Shown here one piece after another: positions 1 through 8,264 of a stretch of 64,000 nt of DNA (position 1 is its first letter; the number at the start of each line of letters is the position of its first letter). The notes below the pieces were generated by a model, which was not told where the DNA came from, did not search any database, and was given only the letters and a program-made list of their open reading frames with translations. The translations under genes were made by a program, and so were the position numbers. The stretch is from Moduliflexus sp964602655 (lineage in GTDB: Bacteria > Moduliflexota > Moduliflexia > Moduliflexales > Moduliflexaceae): the NCBI GenBank assembly GCA_964602655.1, contig CAZRSF010000007.1, positions 1 through 64,000 of the forward strand. The letters are read 5' to 3'.

Positions 1-81
1 CAACACTCAAACGACATTACGCATCTATTAAAGATTAATGAATCAGTGTACTACGAAGGCAAGCAAGTCATTCGGAAATAA
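1..81 (+). CDS. C-terminal end of a substrate-binding-protein paralogue (partial)
   Basis: The frame is open from the first base to the TAA at 79-81 and ends in YYEGKQVIRK. The two complete binding-protein genes downstream end in YDDYEGKQVIRK, so this is probably the tail of a third member of the same tandem family whose body lies outside the window. The preceding residues (THLLKINESV) differ from the paralogues, so the copy is divergent or decayed. Only 26 codons are visible, and function is inferred from the shared tail alone. Confidence 0.55.
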   Translation, partial: QHSNDITHLLKINESVYYEGKQVIRK

Positions 82-259
82 GGGGGCGAGCAGGAGAAAT
101 CTTCGAACGCGCCGCATTCTGCGCTGGCGTTGCCCCAGATGAACCTGGCAAAGGTCGGGTCAATACTGTTGATTAATCTGGGAACTCGAAAAAATCATTA
201 TTTTTTATTGCCCTACCCTCTTGACCTTTGAAGGTGATGATCACAATACCTGAACTATG

Positions 260-288
260 TTGAGATTTTCTTACAATTCTAATATAAT
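260..288 (+). promoter_or_regulatory. Sigma70-type promoter for the first binding-protein gene
   Basis: TTGAGA (260-265) and a perfect TATAAT (283-288) are separated by 17 bp, about 75 bp before the chosen start codon. The 14-bp inverted repeat at 300-343 lies just downstream, in the predicted 5' leader. Confidence 0.6.
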
Positions 289-299
289 TTTTCAGGCAG

Positions 300-343
300 G
301 CAAAACGAACGATGCGCTGAGTCCGGCGTATCGTTCGTTTTGC
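300..343 (+). promoter_or_regulatory. 14-bp perfect inverted repeat in the leader of the first binding-protein gene
   Basis: GCAAAACGAACGAT (300-313) and its exact reverse complement (330-343) flank a 16-nt loop. The structure sits between the -10 box and the AGGAG ribosome site (349-353). No T-run follows, so it is not a classic terminator; it could be an operator or an mRNA hairpin next to the ribosome site. A weaker hairpin (GAATGATC/GACCATTC) precedes the second paralogue. Confidence 0.5.
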
Positions 344-363
344 ATAGCAGGAGCGGAATGTTT

Positions 364-1377
364 ATGAAACGCATGGTGGCAATGAGTGTGCTGATAGGGA
401 TGCTGATCGGGGTATTGGTGAATATCGGGGGCGCGGAAGAGATGAAAAAAATCCTGGTACTGCACACCGGTCGAACCAAGCAGATGGCGCAAAAAGCGTT
501 GACCAGTCTTGAAGAAAAAGGCTTTACCGAGCAAAAAAATGTGACAATTACCTGGATCGAAGTCTCCGCCGCAACCGATCCGGCGGAGTTAGTCGCCCAG
601 GTAAACGCAGTCGCTCCGGATGTGGTGTTGAGTTTCACGGCATTCACGAATGTCATCCAGGTCTTAAAACAGCTTGCGTTTCCTGTCATTACGATGACGG
701 CGGTTGAATCCTTCGTGGACGCGAATGGATTTCCTACGGCGAATGTGACCGGGGTGTACTCCAAGCTTCAGGATATCATGTATAATAGTTACAAGTTTTT
801 ACAGAAAGTCGCGCCGCTCAAAGCCGGGCAGCAGGTGGTGTTTTTGGATAATCGCGATCAGCAGTTGGTCATTTCGAAAGCCGAAGTGCTTGATGCGTTG
901 CAACGGCTGGAAATTCCGGTCAAAGCCGTTGTGGACGACGCCGAGATTTACGAAGTGTGGCAGCAGGCCATTCTTCAGTATAATGACGATCCGGAGGTCG
1001 GATGGATTTTGCAGACCGGCCCAACGAGCAAGCGCGATGGAAGCAGCGTCGATACCATGCAAGAAGTGTATTCCTGGTTGCGCGCCAATTTGAAAAAACC
1101 TTCGATTTCTCACATAGAAAATGCTGTTCAGTCCGGTTTGTTGTGCGGATTCAGTCTGGATTTGTATGGTGTCGCATTGCAATGCGGAGAAATGACTGCG
1201 CGCCTGCTGCAAGGCGAACCGATTCAGTCCATCAAACCCGAATATCCCCGTAAAATCACGATTGCGTTGAACCGGAAAACCGCCACAAATTTAGGGGTTG
1301 TGTTCTCTCTGGATGTGTTGAATCTCGCCAATGTGATTTATGATGATTACGAAGGCAAACAGGTGATTCGGAAGTAA
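364..1377 (+). CDS. ABC-type periplasmic substrate-binding protein (PF04392-like), copy 1
   Basis: 337 aa. The N-terminus MKRMVAMSVLIGMLIG is a signal peptide ending near GGAEE. The mature part has the type-1 periplasmic-binding fold pattern: KKILVLHTG near the start, APDVVLSF, FPVITMTAV, and the hinge segment GQQVVFLDN. It looks most like the ABC_sub_bind (TrpX-like) family. The start at 364 was chosen over 340 and 358 because the AGGAG at 349-353 is then 10 nt away, matching the 9-nt spacing of the paralogue at 1693 and aligning both N-termini. No permease or ATPase gene follows; a second copy and a chemoreceptor do, so a sensory rather than transport role is inferred. Ligand unknown. Confidence 0.8.
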   Translation: MKRMVAMSVLIGMLIGVLVNIGGAEEMKKILVLHTGRTKQMAQKALTSLEEKGFTEQKNVTITWIEVSAATDPAELVAQVNAVAPDVVLSFTAFTNVIQVLKQLAFPVITMTAVESFVDANGFPTANVTGVYSKLQDIMYNSYKFLQKVAPLKAGQQVVFLDNRDQQLVISKAEVLDALQRLEIPVKAVVDDAEIYEVWQQAILQYNDDPEVGWILQTGPTSKRDGSSVDTMQEVYSWLRANLKKPSISHIENAVQSGLLCGFSLDLYGVALQCGEMTARLLQGEPIQSIKPEYPRKITIALNRKTATNLGVVFSLDVLNLANVIYDDYEGKQVIRK

Positions 1378-1502
1378 TAGAGTTGTTGCTCAATACGCAT
1401 ATCTCCGTTCGTCCTGAGCCTGTCGAAGGAGGAAGCGCGGTTCGACACGCTCACCGCGAACGGCCATGATCTCGGCCATGTCGTTCTTGAGCAACAACTC
1501 TA
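1378..1502. repeat. 125-bp MITE-like element with 16-bp perfect terminal inverted repeats
   Basis: TAGAGTTGTTGCTCAA (1378-1393) and its exact reverse complement (1487-1502) bound a 125-bp element with no coding capacity. The interior has further palindromic parts (CCTGAGCCTGTCGAAGG, GGTTCGACACGCTCA). It lies directly between the stop codon of copy 1 and the promoter of copy 2. A degenerate relative occurs at 55687-55810. It resembles a non-autonomous miniature inverted-repeat element, but no target-site duplication is evident. Confidence 0.65.
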
Positions 1503-1554
1503 ATGTTCTGGGGATAAAAAATGTTACATTTCTGGCTACTCTTTTGCTATTTCC

Positions 1555-1583
1555 TTGACATCGGAATGTGAAGAACTTAAAAT
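1555..1583 (+). promoter_or_regulatory. Sigma70-type promoter for the second binding-protein gene and its chemoreceptor
   Basis: Consensus TTGACA (1555-1560) and TAAAAT (1578-1583) are separated by 17 bp, about 110 bp before the start codon at 1693. The element at 1378-1502 ends just upstream and does not interrupt it. Confidence 0.65.
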
Positions 1584-1692
1584 TTAAAGTAAGCTGAGTT
1601 TTTTCTCATGATCATTTTTGCGGTTGACCCACGAATGATCTGATGACCATTCATCACATCGCTCACGTTGGACCGGCCAGGAGTGTAACGCT

Positions 1693-2703
1693 ATGAAACG
1701 CATGGTGACAATGAGTCTGCTGTTGGTCACTTTATTAGGGATGTTTGCGCATGTCGGGTTTGCGGCAGATATGAAAAAAGTCATGATCTTGTATGCCCGT
1801 CAATTTGAGTTCATGGTGTCGCCAACGCTGAAATCGCTCGAAGATGCCGGTTTCGCAGATCAAAAAAATATGATCGTGATGCGGGTAGAGTCGTCGGTCA
1901 TAGATAAAGATGTCCCACAGTTAGTCGCACAGGTGAAAGAGGCGGCACCGGATGTGGTCGTGTGCTTCATTGGTACCGAAAAATTTTTCACGGCTTTACA
2001 AGGACTCCCATTTCCTGTCATCACGAGGATCGATGTCGAACGATATGTCGATGCGGATGGATTCCCCCTGGCTAATATTACAGGAGTGTACACCTGGCAA
2101 CGGGATATGGTGTACAACAGTTACAAATTTTTACAGAAAGTCGCGCCGCTCAAGGCGGGACAACAGGTAGTCTTTCTGGACAACCCGGAGTCTGGAATCC
2201 TCCCCAAAGATATTGTCCTTGAGGCGCTGCAACGGTTACAGATTCCCCTTAAAACCGTTGTCAATGCGGCGATCTACGAGGATTGGCAGCGGGCGATTCT
2301 GCAATATAACGATGATCCGGGCGTGGGCTGGATTTTAAAGTCATCGCCAACGCGCAAACAAGATGGGAGCGCCGTGAGTACGCAAACTGACGTCTATCCC
2401 TGGCAGCAGGCGCATTTGAAAAAACCCACGATCACCTACTGGGATTTTGCAGTCCAGGCGGGCACATTATGTGGTTTTGCGATTGATATGTCTGAGGTTG
2501 GCAAACAAGCCGGGCAACTGGCGGCGCGCATCTTACAAGGCGAGGAGTTTCGTACCATCAAAGCGGAGTATCCCAATAAGGTCAACATTGCCCTGAACCG
2601 CAAAACCGCTACAAACTTAGGTATTGTGTTTTCGCTGGATGTGCTGAACCTCGCCAATGTGATTTATGATGATTATGAAGGCAAACAAGTCATTCGGAAA
2701 TAA
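1693..2703 (+). CDS. ABC-type periplasmic substrate-binding protein (PF04392-like), copy 2
   Basis: 336 aa, with AGGAG 9 nt before the ATG. It is colinear with the 364-1377 gene over its whole length, with near-identical blocks (SYKFLQKVAPLKAGQQVVFL, ILQYNDDP, ALNRKTATNLG, and the tail YDDYEGKQVIRK), so the two are tandem duplicates. Divergence is greatest in the N-lobe (KKVMILYARQ versus KKILVLHTGR) and at positions that may line the cleft, which suggests different ligands. The next gene, 96 bp downstream on the same strand, is a chemoreceptor; they probably share a transcript and may form a binding-protein/receptor pair. Confidence 0.8.
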   Translation: MKRMVTMSLLLVTLLGMFAHVGFAADMKKVMILYARQFEFMVSPTLKSLEDAGFADQKNMIVMRVESSVIDKDVPQLVAQVKEAAPDVVVCFIGTEKFFTALQGLPFPVITRIDVERYVDADGFPLANITGVYTWQRDMVYNSYKFLQKVAPLKAGQQVVFLDNPESGILPKDIVLEALQRLQIPLKTVVNAAIYEDWQRAILQYNDDPGVGWILKSSPTRKQDGSAVSTQTDVYPWQQAHLKKPTITYWDFAVQAGTLCGFAIDMSEVGKQAGQLAARILQGEEFRTIKAEYPNKVNIALNRKTATNLGIVFSLDVLNLANVIYDDYEGKQVIRK

Positions 2704-2799
2704 GCATCGTTTCAGAAAACAGAGGAGCGGTTCGATTTGCTCTCCAGACATAATAGAGACTGAACGGTGTCGGATATTGCTCAAAAAAAGGAGTGGTCT

Positions 2800-5106
2800 A
2801 TGCGGATTCAAATGAAGCTTTCCATCTTGCTCACCTCCATGTTGCTGATTCTGTTGGTTGTGATGGTCGCCATCGGCACGTCGGTGATTAATCACATCAT
2901 TTACGGCTTAAACACGGAGATTCTCTCGTTAAAACTTGCGTCGCGGCTTGAAAAAATCGAGACTGCCACCAAGACGCTTGAAAGCTCGGGAGCCTCTGGA
3001 ATTACAGAATATGTGCATCAGGCGCAGACGGAAATTCTCAAAGAATTTCAGGCGAGTGCAGTCGAGCAGACGGAACAATATTTTGTCGTCGAAGGAAAAA
3101 GCCGCCAGTCATTGTTGGAAAAAACAGAACGAGATATCAACATTCCATCTGACGCTCTTGACGAGATGCTGAAACGTCAGACTGGAACGATGGATATTCA
3201 ACATGATAATACCGCATATTTTACGGTCTATCGCTATTTCGAAACGTGGGATTGGTTTATCGGCGCTGCGCTGCCGAAAGCCACCATGCTCAAACAACGC
3301 CAGGCATATTTGACTTCTGTCGGCTGGTGGTCGCTGTTAGTGTTTGCAGGGTTGCTTCTTCCTGCATCATTTGCGGCAAAACGGCTGATTGTGACGCCGG
3401 TTGCAACGCTGGCAAAGGCGGCAGACGCCATTGCCTCTGGAAATTTTACGCAGATGATCTCCATCCGCCAGCACGACGAAATCGGTGCGTTAGCGGAAGG
3501 ATTTCGCACCATGCAGACCACCATCGGAAAATTGCTGCAAGAGTTACAACGACTCATTCAGGCAATTCAGCAAGGGAATCTTTCGACGCGGATTCCTGTC
3601 GAAAATTTTTCAGGAAGTTGGCGCGAACTCATCGTGGGGCAGAATAGTTTGGTGGATGCATTTGTCACCCCTATTAACGCCACCGCTGCCTACATTGAGC
3701 GGCTGTCCAAAAGCGACATCCCTGATCAGATTACGGAAGACTACAAAGGGGATTTTAACCAGATTAAGCATAACTTGAACGTGTTAGGTCGCGATATTCG
3801 CAACGTGCTGCAGGAAATTACAACCTTAAGTCAGGCGATTCAAGACGGCAAGCTTGAAACGCGCGGCGACGTTTCTGCCTTCGGCGGCGGCTGGCGTGAG
3901 TTAGTTGTCGGCCTCAATAATGTGATCGAGGCGTTTGTTCAGCCGATTACCGTCACGGCAAGCACGATTGAACGCGTTGCCAAAGGGGATATTCCTGAAC
4001 AGATCACCACAGGGTATCGCGGAGATTTTAATGCCATTAAAACGAATTTGAATACGCTGATTCGAACGACAGCAGAAATTACGCGCATGGCAGAAGCGAT
4101 GGCCGCTGGCGATTTGATGGGAGAAGTTCGCGAACGATCCGAGCAGGATACGTTAATGCGAGCCTTGAATATCATGGGGCAGAAATTGCGCGAAATCGTC
4201 GCGCAGATTAAATCCGCCGCGAATAATGTCGCGATCAGCAGCCAGCAAATGAGCATGAATGCGGCGGAAATGTCTGAAGGCGCGGCCAATCAATCAGCTT
4301 CGACCGAGGAAGCTTCCGCTTCGATGGAACAGATGGCCACGAATATCAGACAAAATGCCGATAATGCCACGCAAGCTGAAAAGATTGCCAGACAATCGGT
4401 CGAATATGCCGAAGAAGGCGCGCGGGTCGTTGGAGAAACCGTCACAGCCATGCAGGAAATCACGAAAAAAATCATGATTATCCAGGATATTGCCCAGCAA
4501 ACACGCCTGCTCTCATTGAATGCAACCATCGAAGCTGCCAGAGCGCAAGAACATGGCAAAGCATTTTCCGTCGTCGCCGCAGAAGTCCGCAAACTATCGG
4601 ATACCACAAAAAACGCTGCGGAAGAAATAGATGTCTTGGCGAGTTCCAATCGGGCAATATCGGAACGAGCAGGAGAGATGCTAAAAAATCTTGTCCCGAA
4701 TATTCAAACCACGTCCGATTTAGTCCAGGAAATCAGCGCTGCCAGTTCCGAGCAAAGCACCGGCTCGGAACAAGTCAACCGCGCGATCCAGCAATTAGAT
4801 CACATCACGCAGCAAAATTCCGCCACCGCCGAAGAGTTGGCCTCAACCGCCGAAGAGCTGGCCGCTCAGGCCAAACAGCTTCAACAAACGATCTTGTTTT
4901 TCAAAGTTTCCGACTTGGAACTTCCGTCAGAAAGCGTCATGATCACCAGAGACCCGACATCTTTTCCTGGAGAAGGAACTGGTAAGGAGAAAAAATCGCC
5001 CGGTAACATTGCAAGAATGCCTCATAATCGAGATAGTGATGTCAGAATGAAATCCCAGAAGCTTCCACTTGGCGACGATCTTGATGCAGAATTCGAGCAT
5101 TATTGA
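2800..5106 (+). CDS. Methyl-accepting chemotaxis protein with tandem HAMP domains
   Basis: 768 aa. TM1 is about residues 8-28, a small periplasmic region 30-170 (Cache-like at best) and TM2 about 173-193. A HAMP domain follows (about 194-246), then two further HAMP-like repeats marked by WRELIVGQN and WRELVVGLN, each followed by a DI-P-QIT block and then GDFNQIKHNLN or GDFNAIKTNLN: a poly-HAMP array. The C-terminal signalling hairpin is intact (QTRLLSLNATIEAARAQEHG, then VVAAEVRKLS). The start at 2800 was chosen because AAGGAG lies 6 nt upstream; an upstream GTG at 2767 lacks a good site. There is no CheR-tethering pentapeptide. It probably works with the binding protein encoded just upstream; the small periplasmic region supports indirect ligand sensing. 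Confidence 0.85.
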   Translation: MRIQMKLSILLTSMLLILLVVMVAIGTSVINHIIYGLNTEILSLKLASRLEKIETATKTLESSGASGITEYVHQAQTEILKEFQASAVEQTEQYFVVEGKSRQSLLEKTERDINIPSDALDEMLKRQTGTMDIQHDNTAYFTVYRYFETWDWFIGAALPKATMLKQRQAYLTSVGWWSLLVFAGLLLPASFAAKRLIVTPVATLAKAADAIASGNFTQMISIRQHDEIGALAEGFRTMQTTIGKLLQELQRLIQAIQQGNLSTRIPVENFSGSWRELIVGQNSLVDAFVTPINATAAYIERLSKSDIPDQITEDYKGDFNQIKHNLNVLGRDIRNVLQEITTLSQAIQDGKLETRGDVSAFGGGWRELVVGLNNVIEAFVQPITVTASTIERVAKGDIPEQITTGYRGDFNAIKTNLNTLIRTTAEITRMAEAMAAGDLMGEVRERSEQDTLMRALNIMGQKLREIVAQIKSAANNVAISSQQMSMNAAEMSEGAANQSASTEEASASMEQMATNIRQNADNATQAEKIARQSVEYAEEGARVVGETVTAMQEITKKIMIIQDIAQQTRLLSLNATIEAARAQEHGKAFSVVAAEVRKLSDTTKNAAEEIDVLASSNRAISERAGEMLKNLVPNIQTTSDLVQEISAASSEQSTGSEQVNRAIQQLDHITQQNSATAEELASTAEELAAQAKQLQQTILFFKVSDLELPSESVMITRDPTSFPGEGTGKEKKSPGNIARMPHNRDSDVRMKSQKLPLGDDLDAEFEHY

Positions 5107-5139
5107 TATCGAAGGATTTTCACCGATGTGTCCTCAAGA

Positions 5140-5205
5140 CGCTTCGACTTCGCTCAGCGTGCCCGGTCACGCTGAGCGGAGCGCCGTCCAGAGCCTGTCG
5201 AAGGG
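5140..5205. repeat. REP-like palindromic repeat in a 363-bp intergenic region
   Basis: CGCTCAGCGTG (5151-5161) and CACGCTGAGCG (5168-5178) form an 11-bp stem, with an outer CTTCGAC/GTCGAAG pair. Its vocabulary (CCTGTCGAAGG, GGTCGAACC) overlaps the interior of the 1378-1502 element. The rest of 5107-5469 is AT-rich and holds only a candidate promoter. Confidence 0.5.
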
Positions 5206-5376
5206 TCGAACCATGAATCATTTCGTTTTGTCATAGATCGCAGGATCATTCGCTTTCTTCATCAATACGACGAGCGTAACGCTATTTCTCACCCTTGAAC
5301 TCTCTCTTTTTATCCATTTTTCATAGGAATTTGTTTGCGATTGTTCCCCTTCATTGAAAAATCTTTAAAATTCTTC

Positions 5377-5403
5377 TTGCATAAAATACATACATTTTAT
5401 AAT
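5377..5403 (+). promoter_or_regulatory. Candidate promoter for the phosphate-type binding protein and second chemoreceptor
   Basis: TTGCAT (5377-5382) and TATAAT (5398-5403) are separated by 15 bp, shorter than the ideal 17. A second TATAAT at 5435-5440 lacks a well-placed -35 box. The region is AT-rich and within 70-90 bp of the start codon. Confidence 0.35.
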
Positions 5404-5469
5404 GTCTTTTACCTGTTGTCACAGATATTGTCAGTATAATCAAACGATACGATGAAGGAGGATATTTCC

Positions 5470-6267
5470 ATGAAATTGATGAATCGAATGATGATAGGTG
5501 TTGCGCTATGCGTATTGGCAGTGGTGTCGTCTGTTGCCGCCGAAGAGATTACGATTGTCGGTACGGGAAGCGGCGTGGCGATTTTAGGAGCAATCGGCGA
5601 GGCATTCGGTCAGACGAATCCTGATGTCAAAATTATCATCCCGGAAAGCATCGGAACGGGCGGCGGCATCAAAGCGGTCGGGCGCGATGAATTTCTGTTA
5701 GGCCGCGTTGCGCGGGAATTGCAAGAAAAGGAAAAACCGTATGGCTTAACGTATGTCGCTTACGCCAAATATCCGGTCGTCTTTTTCGTGAACAAGAGCG
5801 TCTCTGTCACCAACCTCACCGCGCAGCAGGTGTTGGATATTTACAGCGGCAAGATTACGAATTGGAAAGAGGTCGGCGGCAATGACGCCAGCATCCGAAT
5901 CGTACAACGCCAGGAAGGGGATAGTTCGCTCGAAGTACTGTTTGCCGCGTTTCCAGGGTTTAAAGAACTGGTCGTGACCGAGAAAGCCAAAACCACGTTC
6001 AGCGATCCGGAAACCGAAGAAACCGTATTGAACACGGAAAACGTCATCGCTTACGGGTCGTATTCGAATGTGAAAAATCTCGATGTCACGACGCTGACGA
6101 TTGATGGGAAAAGCCCGACAGACGCCGATTACCCGTATGTCGGCACATTGGGGCTTGTCTATAAAGAGGCGAATTACACCGGCAATATCAAAACATTCAT
6201 CGAATTCGCAACTTCTGACGCGGCAAACGACGTGATTATATCCGCAGGCGGAATTCCATTACCATAG
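5470..6267 (+). CDS. Phosphate/oxyanion-type periplasmic binding protein (PstS-like, PBP-like 2)
   Basis: 265 aa. Signal peptide MKLMNRMMIGVALCVLAVVS, cleaved near VAAEE. The mature start ITIVGTGSGVAILGAIGEAF is the N-lobe of PstS-type proteins, and LTAQQVLDIYSGKITNWKEV is the family's most characteristic segment. The start at 5470 was preferred because AAGGAGG precedes it by 8 nt; an in-frame ATG at 5452 has none. No pstCAB genes follow; the next gene, 5 bp downstream, is a chemoreceptor. A sensory partner role is inferred. The ligand may be phosphate or another anion. Confidence 0.75.
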   Translation: MKLMNRMMIGVALCVLAVVSSVAAEEITIVGTGSGVAILGAIGEAFGQTNPDVKIIIPESIGTGGGIKAVGRDEFLLGRVARELQEKEKPYGLTYVAYAKYPVVFFVNKSVSVTNLTAQQVLDIYSGKITNWKEVGGNDASIRIVQRQEGDSSLEVLFAAFPGFKELVVTEKAKTTFSDPETEETVLNTENVIAYGSYSNVKNLDVTTLTIDGKSPTDADYPYVGTLGLVYKEANYTGNIKTFIEFATSDAANDVIISAGGIPLP

Positions 6268-6272
6268 GCAAC

Positions 6273-8198
6273 ATGCATCTGAATATACACAGCATCACCT
6301 ATAAAATGATGTTCTGGTTCGGTCTGGCCGCCATCATCAGCATTTTGTTGGTCGGAATCGTGGTGTCAGCCAACATTATGCATAATGTCTCGCGTCAATC
6401 GCGGGCATTGATGGCGGACATGACCAGCCAGATCAATACATCGCTCAATCTGCCTCATCAGACGTTCGAATTGCTGCTTCACGAAGAAATTCAGCGCGAT
6501 ATCCATGAATTGTTTCTCAACTCGGCGCTCGCAAAAAATATCGAACGCATGCAGATCAAAGCGTTGGAGCCTGAATTGTATCGGACAGCGAATACTTCGA
6601 GCTTGGATTACATTCTCCTTATAGACCTCAAACAGCATATTATCGCCTCCTACCCAACCACCATCAACGAACTTGCGGTTGAAAAATATCTTACGACATG
6701 GGAATTCGGCGCACAAGCGTTCGAACGTCTTTCGACCGCATCTGAGGATGTGGCAGCCATCCCGGATACATTGACATGGCACGACCCGAACATATTAAGC
6801 GCATTAGGGTTGTCACAGCGGGATATTGCAGGAAAAGGCGCCATGGCGATTGTCGCGGCGGGCGTCATCAAAAATGATTTCGCCGAGCCGCTCGGAATCG
6901 CCGTGGTAGGGCGTTTGCTGAATCACTATACGAAACCGCTTCAGCATCTTACCGATCTTGCAGGATACTCGAACGTGATCTATCTCGATACGACCCCGAT
7001 TGCGTATGTCGGTTTTCCTCCGACCGAAGCAGACGCAGAAATCTCTGCCTTTGCGATTCCGGTCGAATTACAGACCCAGGTCTATCAAAGCGCCGACAAA
7101 GTCAACCAGGTTCTGATGCTCGCCGGATCGCGGTATTTGACAGCCTGTTCCGCGCTTCGAACATTTTCGCGCACGCCAATCGGCATGCTCTGTGTCGGGA
7201 TGCCGGAAGAGCAGATTTTACGCATCCAGCAAAATGTGCATTCCTCCGGCGTTCGAATGCAGCGCAATGTACAACTTTGGCTGGTCGGAATCGGAATAGG
7301 GGCTATCGCCTTATTCATCCTGCTTTCATGGATGATCGCCCGCCGAATCGTGACTCCGCTCGCGCAATTGTCCGCCATCACGCAGCAGATCGCCACCGGT
7401 GACTTACGCCAGGACATTCCGGTGCGTTCTCGCGATGAGATCGGCACGCTCTCCAAAGCGGTCAACGAGATGCTTGTTCAGGTGTCCGCAGTGATTCGGC
7501 AGGCGCGGGATGTGGCAGATCGCGTGGCGTTGGAAAGCCAAGATCTTCATACAAACGCGCAAGAGATGTCACAAGGCGCAAACGCCCACTCCGCCGTCGC
7601 TGAAGAGGTCTCCACAGCGCTGGAGCAAATGACAATCAATATTACGCACAATAGCGATAATGCGCTGCAAACGGCGCGATTAGCGCTACAGGCGGCGACG
7701 GATGCGCAAGAAACCGAAGAGTCTGTCTATAAAATGATGGAAGCGATTCAGGAAATTGCCAAACGAATTTTTGTGGTACAGGAGATTGCCGCTCAAACCC
7801 GCTTACTCTCGTTGAACGCAACCATCCAGGCGGCGCATGTCTCCGAGTTCGGCAAAGGATTCAGCGTCGTGGCTGCCGAAGTCCGCGAATTTACGGCTGA
7901 GGAGATCAGTTTATTAGCCAGCACCAATGTCAGAATCGCGGAATATGCCGCGGAAAAACTCACGCAACTCATGCCGGATATTCAAAAAACGGCGGAATTT
8001 ATTCAAGAAATCCACGCCGCCAGCCGCGACCAAAAAGCCGGAACGGATCAGATCAATCAGGCGATGCAGGAATTGAATCAGTCCGTGTATCAAAGCGCGA
8101 TCAGCGCGGCCAGAGTGGAAGCCACCACCGAAACCCTCGCCCAGCAGGCGACCCAACTGCATAACACCGTCGGATTTTTCAAAATCAACGACGTATAA
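6273..8198 (+). CDS. Methyl-accepting chemotaxis protein with a degenerate signalling tip
   Basis: 641 aa, starting 5 bp after the binding-protein stop with no strong ribosome site, so translation is probably coupled. TM1 is about residues 12-34, a large periplasmic sensor region about 35-330, TM2 about 333-353, one HAMP domain to about 410, then the cytoplasmic hairpin. The tip reads QTRLLSLNATIQAAHVSEFG: the near-invariant Glu and Arg of the IEAAR motif (Tsr E385 and R388 equivalents) are Gln519 and His522. After VVAAEVR the sequence reads EFTAEEI, whereas the receptor at 2800 has KLSDTTKNAAEEI, a 6-residue deletion in one arm of the hairpin. These changes hit trimer-contact and CheA/CheW-proximal positions. 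The frame is open throughout, so it is not an obvious pseudogene. Confidence 0.8.
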   Translation: MHLNIHSITYKMMFWFGLAAIISILLVGIVVSANIMHNVSRQSRALMADMTSQINTSLNLPHQTFELLLHEEIQRDIHELFLNSALAKNIERMQIKALEPELYRTANTSSLDYILLIDLKQHIIASYPTTINELAVEKYLTTWEFGAQAFERLSTASEDVAAIPDTLTWHDPNILSALGLSQRDIAGKGAMAIVAAGVIKNDFAEPLGIAVVGRLLNHYTKPLQHLTDLAGYSNVIYLDTTPIAYVGFPPTEADAEISAFAIPVELQTQVYQSADKVNQVLMLAGSRYLTACSALRTFSRTPIGMLCVGMPEEQILRIQQNVHSSGVRMQRNVQLWLVGIGIGAIALFILLSWMIARRIVTPLAQLSAITQQIATGDLRQDIPVRSRDEIGTLSKAVNEMLVQVSAVIRQARDVADRVALESQDLHTNAQEMSQGANAHSAVAEEVSTALEQMTINITHNSDNALQTARLALQAATDAQETEESVYKMMEAIQEIAKRIFVVQEIAAQTRLLSLNATIQAAHVSEFGKGFSVVAAEVREFTAEEISLLASTNVRIAEYAAEKLTQLMPDIQKTAEFIQEIHAASRDQKAGTDQINQAMQELNQSVYQSAISAARVEATTETLAQQATQLHNTVGFFKINDV

Positions 8199-8222
8199 AG
8201 AACAGTCTGGCGGTACTAATAC

Positions 8223-8264
8223 CAATAGCCTTTCTAACATTCATGATCGTTCGAAAGGCTATTG
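8223..8264. terminator. 12-bp inverted repeat between convergent genes
   Basis: CAATAGCCTTTC (8223-8234) pairs perfectly with GAAAGGCTATTG (8253-8264), with an 18-nt loop. It sits between the convergent chemoreceptor and hydrolase genes and overlaps the hydrolase stop codon. There is no strong T-run. The flank TAATACCAAT resembles the ends of the repeat family at 36643, 39638, 46355 and 60581, so it may be a reduced copy used as a bidirectional terminator. Confidence 0.45.
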
